Source: Sphagnum compactum (taxonomy: Eukaryota; Bryophyta; Sphagnopsida; Sphagnales). Taken from it: a stretch of DNA of 64,000 bases. The position numbers were made by a program, and so were the translations under genes. Under the pieces are notes generated by a model. That model saw only the letters and a program-made list of their open reading frames with translations, was not told where the DNA came from and searched no databases. This document shows, piece by piece, positions 42,301 to 55,439 of the stretch; position 1 is the stretch's first letter, and every line of letters begins with the position of its first letter. The stretch lies in the NCBI GenBank assembly GCA_965153455.1, contig OZ234504.1, positions 6,386,001 to 6,450,000 of the forward strand, given 5' to 3'.

Positions 42301-44152
42301 GTGACAACATCTCAAAAGTGTGCAAAAGAATATCCAAATTCACTCCACATATCCAAAAAGTCAACTGTGGACCTAAACAAACAATTTAAAACTTAGATTA
42401 TATATATAATTTTTAAATGTATATTATATATATATATATATATATAGGCAACAAAAATAATAGAGGTTTGTAGAATCGGTGAAGAAGTGACCAAAAATAT
42501 GAGATGGAGAAAAACATCAAATGGGTTCACTTAAATAGCACTACAACAAATCCACACAAAAAATAAAATAAAATATCATATGAAGCAAACTATGGCAAAA
42601 TGAATATGCAAGAGATAAACAACTTCAAATGGTGCATTCACACTTGATGTTAAGTCCATGTTAAATGAAAATCTAGGTGGCATCCTCGGTGGCACCCATT
42701 GTTAAATGGGTGATGACTTAATGTTAAGTGAATGTTAAGCTTCATTATAAAATCTTCATGATAAATAAGTTAAAGTCCTAAATGACTAGCATGGTGTTAG
42801 GGGACTCAAAACTGGAGTCCCTAACACCCAAGTGTGAATGCACACACTTCCAGTGGATGGTGCTCTTGTGGGTGCTGGTTCACTATGGCCTTCAAAGCTT
42901 AGGTTGAAAGGTGCAAAGTTGACATTCTTTTTTGCTTGTTGTTTTTTATTCCATTTGCAAGTTGACATTCACCCACTCTTTTGTTGCAAGTGTGTTGATT
43001 ATTCCTTTAAAATGTCAAATGGAAGTATACTTAAGCTGGACAAAAAAATGGTAGCCCCTTGTATACAAAGATATACCCATAAGTTTAGGGATATCAACGA
43101 ATCAAAGCCTTAGGTCCAAAATAAATAAATACTCGTGTTTTCAAAGTGTGTGGAGTTCCAAAAAGAGAACTCATTGGATCATTTTTCACATTTTCATACT
43201 CCATTTTCAATTGCTATATAAAGCTACGTATATGAGGCAAGTTCAATTCAATTACCTAGTGTCCCCCATTTGTCCATCCTATTGGATTCACTTTGTGTTA
43301 ATGCTTTGAATATCTTCCAAAAATATGTAATAACGACACATTCTTGAATAACCCAACATATTGAATGGAAATCCTAACCAAAAGCCATGCATATCAAATG
43401 CATCAATTAACAAAATTAGACATCTTATGTTAATCCAGGTAATTGATCTTGAAGCCCGACATTTAACACATTATTCGGCATTGCAAGTAATTCAATGGCC
43501 CCTTGGGAATGGTCATAACATCTAGCACCACCACTTTCACTTGCTTATGACCTATGGCATCATCATTTTTGTAATATGACTCATCATCGCTAGATGATTT
43601 CAGTCCATCACCTCGGCCAATGGCCTCATAAGCATCAAGGGTAGTGTTCCAACGAGCATGAACATCATTTACAACTAGAATGTTTGGTTTGTTTGTATCT
43701 ACTATTGACATTGTTTTTGGGTGGTGGAGTTGTCAACATCCAAGGCCTTGGACATTCACTTTTCTACAAAAGCCCATGAAACACATGCCCAAATGCACAC
43801 ATACACATCATGCACGAGCAAGCTACATAAGTCTAGAACCCAAGGGATGTGTGAAAATCTTCATTCACCAAAGGCAACAACTTCAATTCACTATTTGAAC
43901 ATAAATGAGTTCACATATATTTCAAATAAAACCAAATGATTATACAAGTACGATGGCGTTGATTATGAATACTATAATTTGAGTGTTCCAGAGTTGGAAT
44001 ACCCACCAATAGGGATCTGGAATCAAGAAAGGAAGAAATGGAGAAAATAATGTATTAATTAATTACTTTCAACTAATTATTATTGTTGATCATGATTTGG
44101 GTATTACACCCATAGATGAGTCATCTGCAATTTGAAAAATACCTATGATAAT
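42301..44152. other. AT-rich intergenic sequence
   Basis: An (AT)n run lies at about 42425-42446. A minus-strand frame at 43463-43711 reads NILVVNDVHARWNTTLDAYE, then SSSDDESYYKNDDAIGHKQV. It is protein-like but unrecognised, and may be a transposon fragment. Nothing else is supported. Confidence 0.45.
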
Positions 44153-44830
44153 CATGCCATTCATGTATGCCTTGACCGACAACTTGAAAAGTACCATGGG
44201 TTTAGAGTGGACTAGCCCATTTTTTTTTTTAAAATCAAGACTTTGTAGACAATTATCAACTTGGGTATGGAGCAATAAATGGGAGGTGATAGTCATGCCC
44301 ATTTGTGTATGCCTTGAACGATAATTTGAAAAGTATTTCAGCTTTGGGGTGGACTAACCCATTTGCATAGAATTTTAAGACTTTGTATACCATAACCAAC
44401 TAGGGTAAGAAACATCAAAGGGAGGTGATAGTCATGCCACTCATCCATGCCTCTAAGGAAAGCTTGAATTGAAAAGTGCATTGCGATGAATCCATTCATG
44501 TATGACTTTAAGGAAATCTTGAAAAGTATGTTGGGCTAAACATGGATTCACCCATGTTTAAATAAAATACAACCACTTTCCATACAACAACAAATAGGGT
44601 ATCAATTTACAAACAGGAAATGGCAATCATGCCAAATCATGTATGGTTTTAAGGATCACTTGAAAAGTACATTGCGCTAAACATGGACTAACTTTTTTTT
44701 TCAAAAAGTTCATGACTTTGTAAACAACAAACAATTAAGGTATGAAACAACAAATTGAAGGTGACAGTCATGCCAATCCTATATGACTTTAAAGAAAACT
44801 TGGAAGTACATTGATTAGAAATTCGATTAG
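44153..44830. repeat. Tandem array, five copies of about 140 bp
   Basis: Units start with catgcc at 44153, 44294, 44433, 44628 and 44769. Each has a 'tgtatg-ctt-aa-ga-a-ttgaaaagta' block, then 'tggactaaccca', then 'gactttgta' and 'gggta-g-aacaa', ending 'ggaggtgatagt' before the next catgcc. Spacing is 141, 139, 195 and 141 bp; the third unit contains an internal partial duplication. The copies differ widely, so the array is old. No coding frame runs through it. Confidence 0.85.
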
Positions 44831-45469
44831 GACCACAAGGGTGTTGAAATGGTGCCAAATGACATGACATTGCATGTAACAACTAAGAGCTAAAAATGGA
44901 ACATAATAAAACATGACTTTAGGGATTGGGATGCTCCGAGGTCGAGCTCTTCGAAATTGATGATGGTGATTTTATGATAGCTTCACATTGTTTTTTTAAT
45001 CAAACTTTACACACAAAGTTTGAACTAACCAGTTGCCTAAAGATAAACCTTTTAGATCAATCACAAAAACATGATGCCATGTTTAAAAAACTTGCTTTCC
45101 CTTTTGGGTGCGCAATGTGCATTATGACCTTGTTGAATGTGACCATGCACCCTTCGCAACTCCAACTCAAGAATTAGAGGGTTTTCGTCCTCTAATGAAC
45201 TTGAGGAAGCCGAGTTACATGATGGAAGGAACCTTGGGTCTCATGAACTATACATGTTTCTTTCAACATCTGAGCCTAAAATAGAGCTTGAAGCCTTTTG
45301 ATGGTGGTTTGAAAATGAAGCCTCAAGTGTGCTGTATTCTTCATGTTTGCTGCAACAAAAATTCTGTCACCAATTTTCCCTACAAACGTCAAGCTTAAGA
45401 AGTTTTTTTTGCACAACCACCTTTTTCAACACTCTATAGAATGTTGAGAGTGCATGCAATCACAAAACC
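44831..45469. other. Intergenic sequence with an unrecognised open frame
   Basis: A plus-strand frame at 44926-45177 continues the array edge (EVELFEIDDGDFMIASHCF) but has no family match that I know. No other feature is seen. Confidence 0.35.
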
Positions 45470-46770
45470 ATAAATCATTTTAGAACTTACTTGACGCGCT
45501 CCCAAGTTCCTTGTGGACCCACTCGAGGGTCCAAGTATGCGGCAATGCGGAAGCGGTTGGAACTTGGAGCCGCTCCCTAGCTCACAACACTTGAGGGGTA
45601 GAGGGGTGTGTTGGAGCTCCGGGATGGGACTAGGAAGAGTTGACAAGCTTGACTCACTCACACGGACCCTCCATTAACCACTCCAAGTGGTTAGTCCAAA
45701 GTTGGAGCACCTTTGGTGCTAGGAAGAGCCACGGCCCGGACCTTGGGGAAGCCATCACCTTCCCCCTTGGGACTCATGTTGAATCCTTTTTGGTGTTGGG
45801 ACAAGCCACGGGTGAACTCGGACTCACTTTGAACACACACACACTCCGGGCTCGGGAGTAAGCCACCACCTCACTCCCTTTGGTGGGGAAGCCAGCACCT
45901 TCCCCCTTGGGGAAGCCAACCACTTCCCCCCTTATAGTATACTCTGTGACTCTCCACGGAGGCTACATCCAAATGGCTATTTTTCCCGGGACTCCCGAAT
46001 GGGAGTCCCGAAATCGCGCCAAATGGGACTCTCGCGATTTTGGAGCCCCATAACTTTGCGAGCAGACCTCGGATCGCGATGCGGTCTGAAGCAAAGTTGT
46101 AGATCTCGTCGAGACCTTTCCAACGGTATGTCGCACGTCCTCTGCAGCTAAGTAAATCGGGTCGATTCCCGACTTTTAGTGGTCGGGAGTCAAAACTGGA
46201 CGACTCCTGGGAATTCGACTCCCGGGCCTTCTTTTGGCCATAACTTGTGTTTCAGATGTCCAAATGAGCAATGCGAGCCCATTTTGGACATCTACACTTC
46301 AAGAGCTTTCCATTAATATAAAGAGTGAAACAAGCCATGGAGTTTTGACCCCTCAAAACGCTCTCTGAAGTTTCGGGAGTCCCTCCGGGACTCCAACTCT
46401 CACCAACTCCCAACGTGGGAGTTCACTTGGGAGTGTGAGGGTTCACTCCCTCACACTCTCTGGACTCTTTGCACTCCTTGCACTCCCGGGAGCATGTGAT
46501 GTGCCTCCCGGGTCTACTACTAGGCCCGCAACCTCACAACCCCCTTGCCTTGGTCGCAAGCCAAAGGCTAGGGTTGCGACACTTTCCCCCACTAGAAGAA
46601 GAGGTCAATGTCCTCATTGACACTTAGAGTTTTCTCTCTCTCACGGTTGCACTCCCGGGAGCATGCGGTGTGACTCCCGGGTCTACTATTAGGCTTGCAC
46701 CTTGTAACCCCCTTGCCTTGGCCTTGAGCCAAGGCTAGGGTTGCGACATTACTCCTTCACAAATTTGAAT
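45470..46770. mobile_element. GC-rich, palindrome-dense island (probable retroelement part)
   Basis: This 1.3-kb block stands out from AT-rich flanks. It is full of GGGAGTCCC/GGGACTCCC and cccggg. A perfect 9-bp stem with a 4-base loop lies at 45988-46009 (gggactccc gaat gggagtccc). A second motif, ggggaagcca followed by ccttccccctt, occurs three times (near 45747, 45883 and 45909). The 3' part holds a direct duplication (46483-46748). No protein frame is convincing. LTR or other non-coding retroelement sequence is the simplest reading, but no LTR ends, primer-binding site or target duplication was found. Confidence 0.4.
46483..46748. repeat. Direct duplication of about 100 bp in the GC-rich island
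   Basis: A segment starting cactcccgggagcatg occurs at about 46480 and again near 46650. Both continue 'ctcccgggtctacta-taggc', then 'aacccccttgccttgg' and 'aggctagggttgcgaca'. The copies are about 170 bp apart and differ at scattered positions. Confidence 0.8.
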
Positions 46771-48899
46771 CGACTTGAAGGATTTTTCCACATGAAACAC
46801 AAAGTGGAAAAAAAAACAAAGCTTGAGAGAGCTTATTGGGATTAGGGACATAAGACACTAGACAATCACAAAACAATTAAAAGCAAAAACAATTTAATCT
46901 TACCTTGGGGAATTAGTTAACAAGCCTAGTGACTTTGATTTTGCATCATTCTCTACAATGGTTGTAACTTTCAGATGCTCATAGTCACACAAAAAAACAT
47001 TATGTTCATTGACCACCATGCCCTTGCCTTTGGTCTTCTAATGTTTTGGAATTCGTTGAATAGTCATGTGATGGATTTTTAGGGCTATTAATGTGTGGCC
47101 CTTTTTCACAAGCTTTTGCCACGTTTTCATTTGTTGATTTTTGAAATAGAATCGCAATAAACTAACTCGAAATAGCCAAATTTTTGCTTGCCTACTCTTC
47201 TTGTATTTTCTAACTATCAGTGGCACACAAAAAAAATTTCATATATATATATATATATATATAAGTTTCCCTTTAATTTTACACTACCATAGAATTTTGG
47301 TTTGTGAAGAACAATGATTTTTTGGGGCAATTTATCGCTACTTGGTAACCAAAAAAGTTAGAAAAAATAAGAAAATTATATTTTATTTAATGTAAATACT
47401 ACCAAAAAAATTGCTAGTTTGGCTATACAAAAATTGAAAAAAACATTGGTGGAGAAGTGACAAATTTTTCACATAAAAAGGTTTTTGAATCGCAAAAATT
47501 ACCTCATATACCATACAGTATCGTATAGTATTAGGAATTAGGGTGTTTATGTGTATGTTTTTTGATCAAACTCTTCACAACATTCTGTAGCATGTTTGTA
47601 TATCATGGTGCTTGGATTTGTTTTTCTGCAAACATAAAATGTTTTTTCTTTTATCTTTTCAGGCATCATAGTTGGAGTCATTGATTGTATTTGCTAACAA
47701 CTAATCATTCATTTATGGCAACTCGAGTCACAAGATTTTGCATGCCATCCTATTTTTCTTTAGATATATGAACACAAGATGCATATTTTTGTTGCTTGGC
47801 ACTTGTTAAAAGAAACCCAACAACTAGGGCCCAATTTTCCATATTTACTCTTTGTGAAAAAACCTCCCCTTCTTCCCTTATGGAGGTGATCAGTGTCTTT
47901 TGCAATGTTATTATTTCTTCATCTTGTGATAAAGTCTTTTCTTGTTGTCGAACACCAATAAACCAAGGAATTAACACACATGATATGTTGTGATAATGCA
48001 TAATTTAGTTAACAAAATTCCATCTAACTTGTCATATGCCATTGCAACACACTCAAATAGATACAATGATTATAAATTGAGTTTGAGAAGCCTATCCCCA
48101 AATATAATAACACATGTCTTAAGGTACCTAGGGAAAATATTGTTATTATTGGGCATGGGGAAGTATATGTTATGATATTTTTGGATAATCTTTTGAAAAA
48201 CTTAGAATTGTCTACTTTTGTAGCAATTGATGGAACATAGACACAAGAGAGGATTCTTGGAGCCCTTGGAGCAATTTGCGATTCTATGGTTACAAAATAA
48301 AATATGAAATCAACTCTGGGGGATGTTTTAACAAGTGATATTTTGATTAAAGTTCTAGAGTGGGCACCTTTGATGACATTCATTCAAAAATTATGAGGAT
48401 TGTGTTCATCTCATTTCCTAAAATGGTAAGGTGAATTTTTACATTTAGATTTTTTTTTTGATTTGTGGTACCTATTTTGTTAATATTGTGAACACTTCTT
48501 GTGTTCTTATGTACCTTTCCATAATTGAACTCTTGTAAACTTTGCACACCTCTCACATGTGCTTGTTCACAACTTTCACCACCCCTATGAAGCCATATTG
48601 GTTTGTTTTTGCAAATGCAAGGTTTGAAGTTGCCATGCAAGATCTATACCTAAATCAATATCATCTTCTAGACTTATCATTTAAGAGAGCTAGTGGCATA
48701 CAGTCTCTCTACATGTACTTGGTTAGAGTTGATGCACCTTACTGATGGAGTTGAAATTAAGTTCAACGTCACTAACAAGTTTCAAGCTTGGCCTTTATGG
48801 GTTAGATTTCTTTCTCCTTTGAGTTGAGGGTGCAATTTTAGGATCCAAATTGAGAAATGTAAAGCTAATATTTAATGTTTTCTCTAGTGGTTTCTAGGA
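46771..48899. other. AT-rich intergenic sequence
   Basis: An (AT)n run lies at about 47240-47263. Several short frames (for example 119 codons on the minus strand, 48024-48383) have no recognisable motif. No gene is called. Confidence 0.45.
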
Positions 48900-51734
48900 T
48901 GTGTCCAAGTTCGTCACATATTGTAAGTAGGTTGTCATGGATAGGTCATCAACTTTAGAAACTGGTTACCAGGAGTTGAAGGCTATGCATGCACTTGTAC
49001 TCCTATGGGGTGGATTTGATGATCAACCTTCTACAAGCTTTCGTTGTGTCTTTGCAATATACTATTGCAAGCCAAGTGTGAGGCCTTTGGTGATGCCAAG
49101 TCATTGAACACAAAGAGGGAGAAAAAACAAGCAAGAAAAGAAAAGCATGCCTATTTTTTCACAACAAGAACATTCTCTAGCATAGTGAGCTTTGACCAAT
49201 CAATGCATGCATGATTGCACCATTTTTGAATTAGTTTGGTAGGTAGTCAAATCTTCCCTACATTGTTGCCCCTAAATGCTAAAGGTGTTCCCAATGCCAC
49301 CAGTCTTGTTCATATGTTCCTCATGCATCTTAAGCACTACACCTCATGCAAAGATAGGTTAGGAAGAATTCCTAGCATGATTCTACAACTTCTATTTGCC
49401 CATTCCTACATATCACCTTTGTGCAATGTTTTGTAATGGGAATAGTTTCTTTCCTTTTCTTTCTTAAGCTTCCTTTCTATTTGTGTTAGTCTTGAATTAT
49501 TTCCTATAATTACATGGTTTTTTTTATTCCAAACAATTATAGATCAAAGGTCAACAAAACCTCTAATTATCTCACCATCACTTTGATCTTGTTGAGAATA
49601 GGTCAAAAATCTACTAGTAGAAAACAAGACCAAGAAAACCATTCTTGAAAATTTGTCTTCACAAGAGCTTTTTAATGCTTGAGAAAAGTTGTTAAAGTTG
49701 TGTTTGAGAACCCCATGGTTGGCATTGGTAATCCTACAATGGTCCATATTCTAATAGTTGCATACACATTTTTTTTATATTTGGTTCTGGAGCGAGATGG
49801 GGAGCTTCCTAAACTTGTAGAAGCACCTAAAAGCAAACGAAATTATAAAAAATCCTCAAAGTCCACTTCAACACCAAGTACCACAGGAGTTGTGAGTTCT
49901 TTAGGCCTTTTGTTCATTTTTCTAACATTCTCAATTGTTATCCATTTTATGAAAGCATGTTGGCCATACAATCAAAGAAATATTTTCTAGTAATTGAAGT
50001 GTGGGGTAATTGCCAATTTGTATTTTGAAGAAATTGGAGTCAAAAAACTAGTACCACCATTAGACCCATGAAACTTTATTGTTCAAAATACTTGTATGCA
50101 AGGTTGGCATTGGATTAGCACATCTTTGCACTATAATATAAGAGATATGCAAGGAATGCTTTTGTGTATGGAGAATCCATACTAGTTTATTAGCAAAGTG
50201 TGTTTATTTTCATTAATGTGAATACTGATGCTGATCTTATCACCTTTATCAAATAATTAATGTTGGTTAAAAGGCTACATGTTTATTCAAGAGAGATCAC
50301 AAATAATGATGGAAGAATTCATGGAGTGGACCATGCATATGATGGAAAAGTTTTCATCAAACTTGCAAAATGTACCCATTTCATCTCCTAGTAAGAAAAA
50401 GAACAAAAGCAAGGCCAAGGCAAAAAATAGTGTGGCCAACACCACTAGAGAACATGAACCACTTTTAGAACCCCCATCCAACACCAACCAAAGTATATGC
50501 CTTTCTTCTATCATTCTTTTGTACATGTTGTTAAATGTTATTTCCTTCTTTGGACCAATATGTGTTGTCTTCTACTCTATAAACATTTTTGGTTAGAGTA
50601 GTTACTTAATTTATTTTTAGCCTTTTTGGACTTTTTGCAATGTTTTGGCTCTTTGCTATGGATATAGTCAATTTCATGTCTCTCATCCTTGTTCATAATA
50701 GGTTTTGAATTCATATGGTGATTGTAGGGATGACAAACAACCATTCAAATGCCATCAAGATGTGCAAAGTTTTCTAGACTTTCAAAGTCATCACATCTAT
50801 AATAAAATTGATGGTGGATGTTGTGGCTTTGGGGCTCATTAAAATTCGATTGCTTTATAAAAGGCTTGTCTCATTTGTTGTAGATTCTACCAGTCGGAGT
50901 TTGGTGAATGCAAATTTTTTTTTGGATGATAAATCTTCAAAAAAGGAAATGGAATCTTGTATTCAAGCAACAACAACACATGTTGCTAAACTCACATACC
51001 TCTTCACAAAATTTGGGGTTATGGGCATGGGTTCTATGATCGTTCATAGCCTTTTCAATGCCCTTTTAGTGCAAAAGTCAAATATCCAAAAAAACTCAAG
51101 TTGGAATTTGGGCTTTAGTCCAACAATAATTATTTGAAAGCCATTCATCCAAGATTGGCTTCTAGATGTCCTCATTGTTATGGCATCGAGAGTGGAGGCT
51201 AAAGAATCAAAGCTCACATTACAAGCTTCCCATCCATGGATTTTTAAACTTGTTTCTAAAGCTTACTAGTCCTTGAATGATTCATTGGATTGAAACACCA
51301 TTTCTATTAGTGAAAATTATATTGAAGATGACTTGATTTTGGGAGACTCAAGAATAATTGTTTTTGAGGAAGCAAAACTTGGTTCCAATGATGCACAATT
51401 TTTGACAACAATTGTTGGTTTGTTACATAGAAGGGATGTAAAAATCATGGGTTGTGTGCAATTGTTTATTGAATTTGCAAGATCTACTCTCAATAATCAT
51501 GGGTACATGAATATGGCTGGTGCCCTAGATCTTGGTTGTAGCAAGTTGTTGTTTTGCAGATTACCTTTACAAAGACAACCAAGGGTTTCATTTGGAATCA
51601 CCATGGTTAAAGATCTCGAGGTCATCATTGATGGGATCAGTCTAGCCTTCCAATCAATTCTTGATGAAGAATTATGCCAAAAACTAGAGTCTAATAAACT
51701 TGTGAACATAATACTTGTGGAAAATTCATCATAA
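48900..51734 (+). pseudogene. Decayed plus-strand coding remnants of unknown family
   Basis: Protein-like text runs on the plus strand with few stops. Near 48945-49080: RSSTLETGYQELKAMHALVL, then LWGGFDDQPSTSFRCVFAIY. At 50279-50500 there is a Lys/Ser-rich frame (KKKNKSKAKAKNS). At 50808-51137: FFLDDKSSKKEMESCIQATT. At 51333-51734: EEAKLGSNDAQFLTTIVGLL, then NHGYMNMAGALDLGCSKLLF. I cannot assign a domain. The run of coherent text over 2.8 kb, broken by stops and frameshifts, suggests a dead multi-domain gene, most likely from a transposon. Chance open frames are the alternative for individual pieces. Confidence 0.35.
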
Positions 51735-54700
51735 ATGTTATAATAAAGGACATGTTCAGGGTGTAGGAGGCCTTAACCATTATTATGCTTTATGTATGCC
51801 TCTCTCTATGCCTTAGGCTTTTATGGTTGCTTGGACAGTGGTACGTGAATGTGAAATGAAGCTTATTGTCACAAACTTGTTGCATGTTGAATGAAACTTT
51901 GATTAGTTATGTCTTTAGTTTTGTAGCAAATATCAGAATTCCCATCTCTAGAAATCTTCTGGAAATTCAGTGGATGTTTTTTGGCCCAAAGGCACCACAA
52001 CCCTAAGTGAGGTTTCCTAAACTTTGGAAACTTTTTACAGATTGGTACGTGTAGCTGTGGCACAACATTCACAATTTTGTAGCCACATGATTAAGGGTAC
52101 TTGGGGGGAACTTGTGTCGATTCCCTTCAAATAGTGTGATTATGAACATGTTGAACATTTTGAAATTGATTTTTTTTCTGTCCTTAGATGATGTAGTAAT
52201 TGTCATTTTATATGAGACAACTCTCAACATAAGATACTATGTATGAGATACATAAGCATGTGTTGGATTCAACAAAAGAAACTTGATGTGGTTCCATGTG
52301 CACCAAAAAGCTTCTATCTCCCCTTAGCATGATAATTTTGTGGCAGAAAACATACATACCTAAAAGCTTGATCTGGTTTTGTTTCAAAAAGGAAGAACTT
52401 CCCCACTTGCAGCTCAAATTTTCCATTATACTAAATGTTGCCCTATCACCATTTATGTGACAAAATGTTCCACTTGTAGTTCAAACACATGGAATTCCTA
52501 TAAATCTAAGTTTTATCCAACAAAATCAAATTTATGAAATATTGATTCAACAAGTTCCTTAAAAGAACAAATCCTTGAATTTGGTGGAAATTTAAAGAAC
52601 ATAAAAAACTCCACACCTGCATTAAACAAGGAGCACAATTACACCACAACATGACGGTAGATTTTTATTTATTTTTGCATTATCAAGCGGGAACTTAGAA
52701 TGACCTAAAGCCGTGTGTTCATTTCCATGAAGTAGAAATCATCAAAGAGCGTATTAACAATGAATTCTCCACTATGCCTACACTCTCATATATTCCACTA
52801 CCTTTTTCTAGATGCCACCCTATGCATGAATCCATATAAATTTTTTATAAGTTTTAGACTGCCACTCCCATTTCAACAATTGATTTGACTAAACATGTGC
52901 TCCAATGAAAAAGAAAAGAAAACCAAGAGGAGGGATGGAAACCTTAGCTGTATCGATAGGTGCCTATCCTATACGTTGGTGAAACTTTGACCTTATATGT
53001 GATTGCACATATCCCACCATTCCCTTCATTACCTCCTTCCTCGTAATGTGCTTTCATAGTTGTTATCCAATTGGGCCAATATGGGACCAAAACTTGTCTT
53101 TTTAAAAGTCCATAAACTTATTACAAGGGCCTTTTTAATAATCTTTTGGTGTCATCTTTGCACATTACAATCACGCTCATTCAAGTGGATTACATTACCA
53201 TGCTTGTTTCCAAAAAAATTGCATATTTTCCAAACCCATCATGTTATTGTGTTTGCTACCATCAACTACAAGTTTGTTGTTAAGTTATTACTTCAAAGAA
53301 GTGAGGTAAGCTTTTGTATGGCCCTAAAAGTTGTTGGCTGCCATGGATAGCCAAAGTAATTAAAAAACACCAAGTCCCAATATGAATTGGTTTTATCCTT
53401 GTGCGAATATTTTGATTTTTTAGGGGTTTGCCATGCTCCTTCCAAGCCACAAAGTCATGTGTGAAGGAGTTTGGCCGTAGAGGTGTGAAGCCACAAAAAC
53501 TCAACGATTTTTCACATCTTTTCATTCGTTTGCCATGTTCCCTCTAAGTCAAGCGCAAAGGAGGAAGTTTTTAATTGTGTTGTTGTGAAGCTTAAGATAT
53601 TTTTTGTTGTATATTTTGAGGCCCATCTTAGGTGTGTGAAGCTCAACTTCTTGTGAAACTTGTATTTAAGTTGCTTAAAGCTTAGTAATGTAGTGCATGT
53701 AGTTCAAATAATTGGTAGCCCAATGCATGTGTTGTAGCATGTCATTTAAAGCTCAACTCTTGGGGCTTTGCAAAGGAGGTCAAAGAAGTTGCATAAGAGG
53801 ATGTTGTTTTGGAGGTGCACACATAGTGTTAAAAGGTTGCGCAAGAGGAAGTCGTTGAAGGGACGTTCAAAATAGGATTTGGCTGCAACTAAGCATGCAA
53901 AAAATAATGTGATTATTTTGAAACTCAAGGTGAAGGTCATTCAACCCACATTTGTGATGTTTCATGGTTTGTAACAACCTAATTAGATTTTAGCAGTAAA
54001 TCATGACTTCTTCCTTCTTCCCGATCGCACATGGAAAAAATTCCTTGTCATAGTCTATCTATCTTAAGCAATCAACAAGCAAGATCGACATCCACTGAAC
54101 CAACAACACAAATCTACTTATGTCGATCCAAAATAGCTATGTGTATGTTGGGACATAGTTGATTTTTTTCCAAGTTCCTTGTATGATTATGTGCTATGTC
54201 TAACATGAACACAAGCATTCCTAGAAGGATGCTATTGTAAATGTTCCCAACTAACAATGGAAACCTAGCTATTTTGTCTTGAATTTTTTGCTACATGGCA
54301 TTAATACTAAGGATACCAAAAAGGATTTGGTAGCAAATGGCAACTTCTTCCTAAAATATATCAAAAAAAAAAACCCATGTTATTTGGCTAGAAATATAAC
54401 ATCCAACAACATTGGAAGCTAGACTTGGTTTTGTTCAACATTTCTTGAAGAACTTCAAATTTTGTGTCAAAATAATGTTTCTTTTAAACATGGGGACAAA
54501 TGAAATGAAGGTTACAAGGCCATTACAAGATTATCTCATCCTATTGCCCATTTGTAGGTTGCACAAGGTAATCAAATTGTGCATGTACCAAGCTCACCAG
54601 AATAGCACATGAGATTTCAAGGTTTACATTCTTTTTTAAGCCTATGAACATGCTGCTTGTGGGTTCATTCATTTTGCATGTGATTAATGACATTTTCATC

Positions 54701-54949
54701 CACCATATTTGGACCTTGATCTCACCAATAGAACGTATGCTAGTAAATGCACCACAAGAGGACTCGATTTGTGTATTTAGTTTTTGGAAAAAAACCTTTG
54801 GTGTTTTAAAGGATTGGAGATTTATTTCTCAACACTAGAAGGGGCTTATTGCCGCACATTTGTTGTGGATGGCATGTCAAGTGGTCTATATTGATGTGGT
54901 TGTTTCAACTTGGTGGTTTATCATTGGGGGAGGTCAAAGGTTCAATTCT
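51735..54949. other. AT-rich intergenic sequence, no gene recognised
   Basis: Short frames on both strands (for example plus 53060-53350, minus 53280-53525) do not resemble known proteins. A loosely repeated 'tttgccatg-tcc-t-aag' phrase near 53427 and 53530 hints at a small local duplication. Confidence 0.4.
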
Positions 54950-55135
54950 TTATACTTGTAACCTATGTACATGCTTAAATAATTAAGGTAAGTTAGCTAG
55001 GCCAAGTAACTTAAGTAAGCTATATTAGGTTAGGTTAAGGTAAGTCAAGTGGATAAGGTAGGGTAAGGTAGGCCTACTTACATGTCTTTTTACAACCTAC
55101 CTATCTACCTACTTACCTACCTACCTACCACAAAA
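54950..55135. repeat. GGTAA/TAGG repeats facing CTAC repeats
   Basis: The left half repeats aggtaagt/aggttaggttaagg-type words. The right half (about 55098-55130) is a run of ctacctac with a tctacc variant. The two halves are roughly complementary, so the block can fold as an imperfect hairpin around about 55085. Confidence 0.7.
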
Positions 55136-55439
55136 TATTATTTTAAATAATAATTAAAAAATAAATTATTTAAATATGGGCATAAATTTGACTAGGGTCA
55201 AATGATCTTTTATTTGCCAGTCAAAATGACTACTCAAATGGTCCATATTTTACTATAAAAAAAAAGAAAAAAAAAGAGAAAAAAGATAAATGATAAGCAT
55301 GAGAAAAAATGATAGAAACATTAATAGAATTATTAGCTTTTTTTTAATTAACAAATATAATTTAGAATATCCAATTTGGATAGGCATTAAAAAAAAAACA
55401 CCACTCTATCACTTTGAACAAGTCGATTTTGACATGTCC

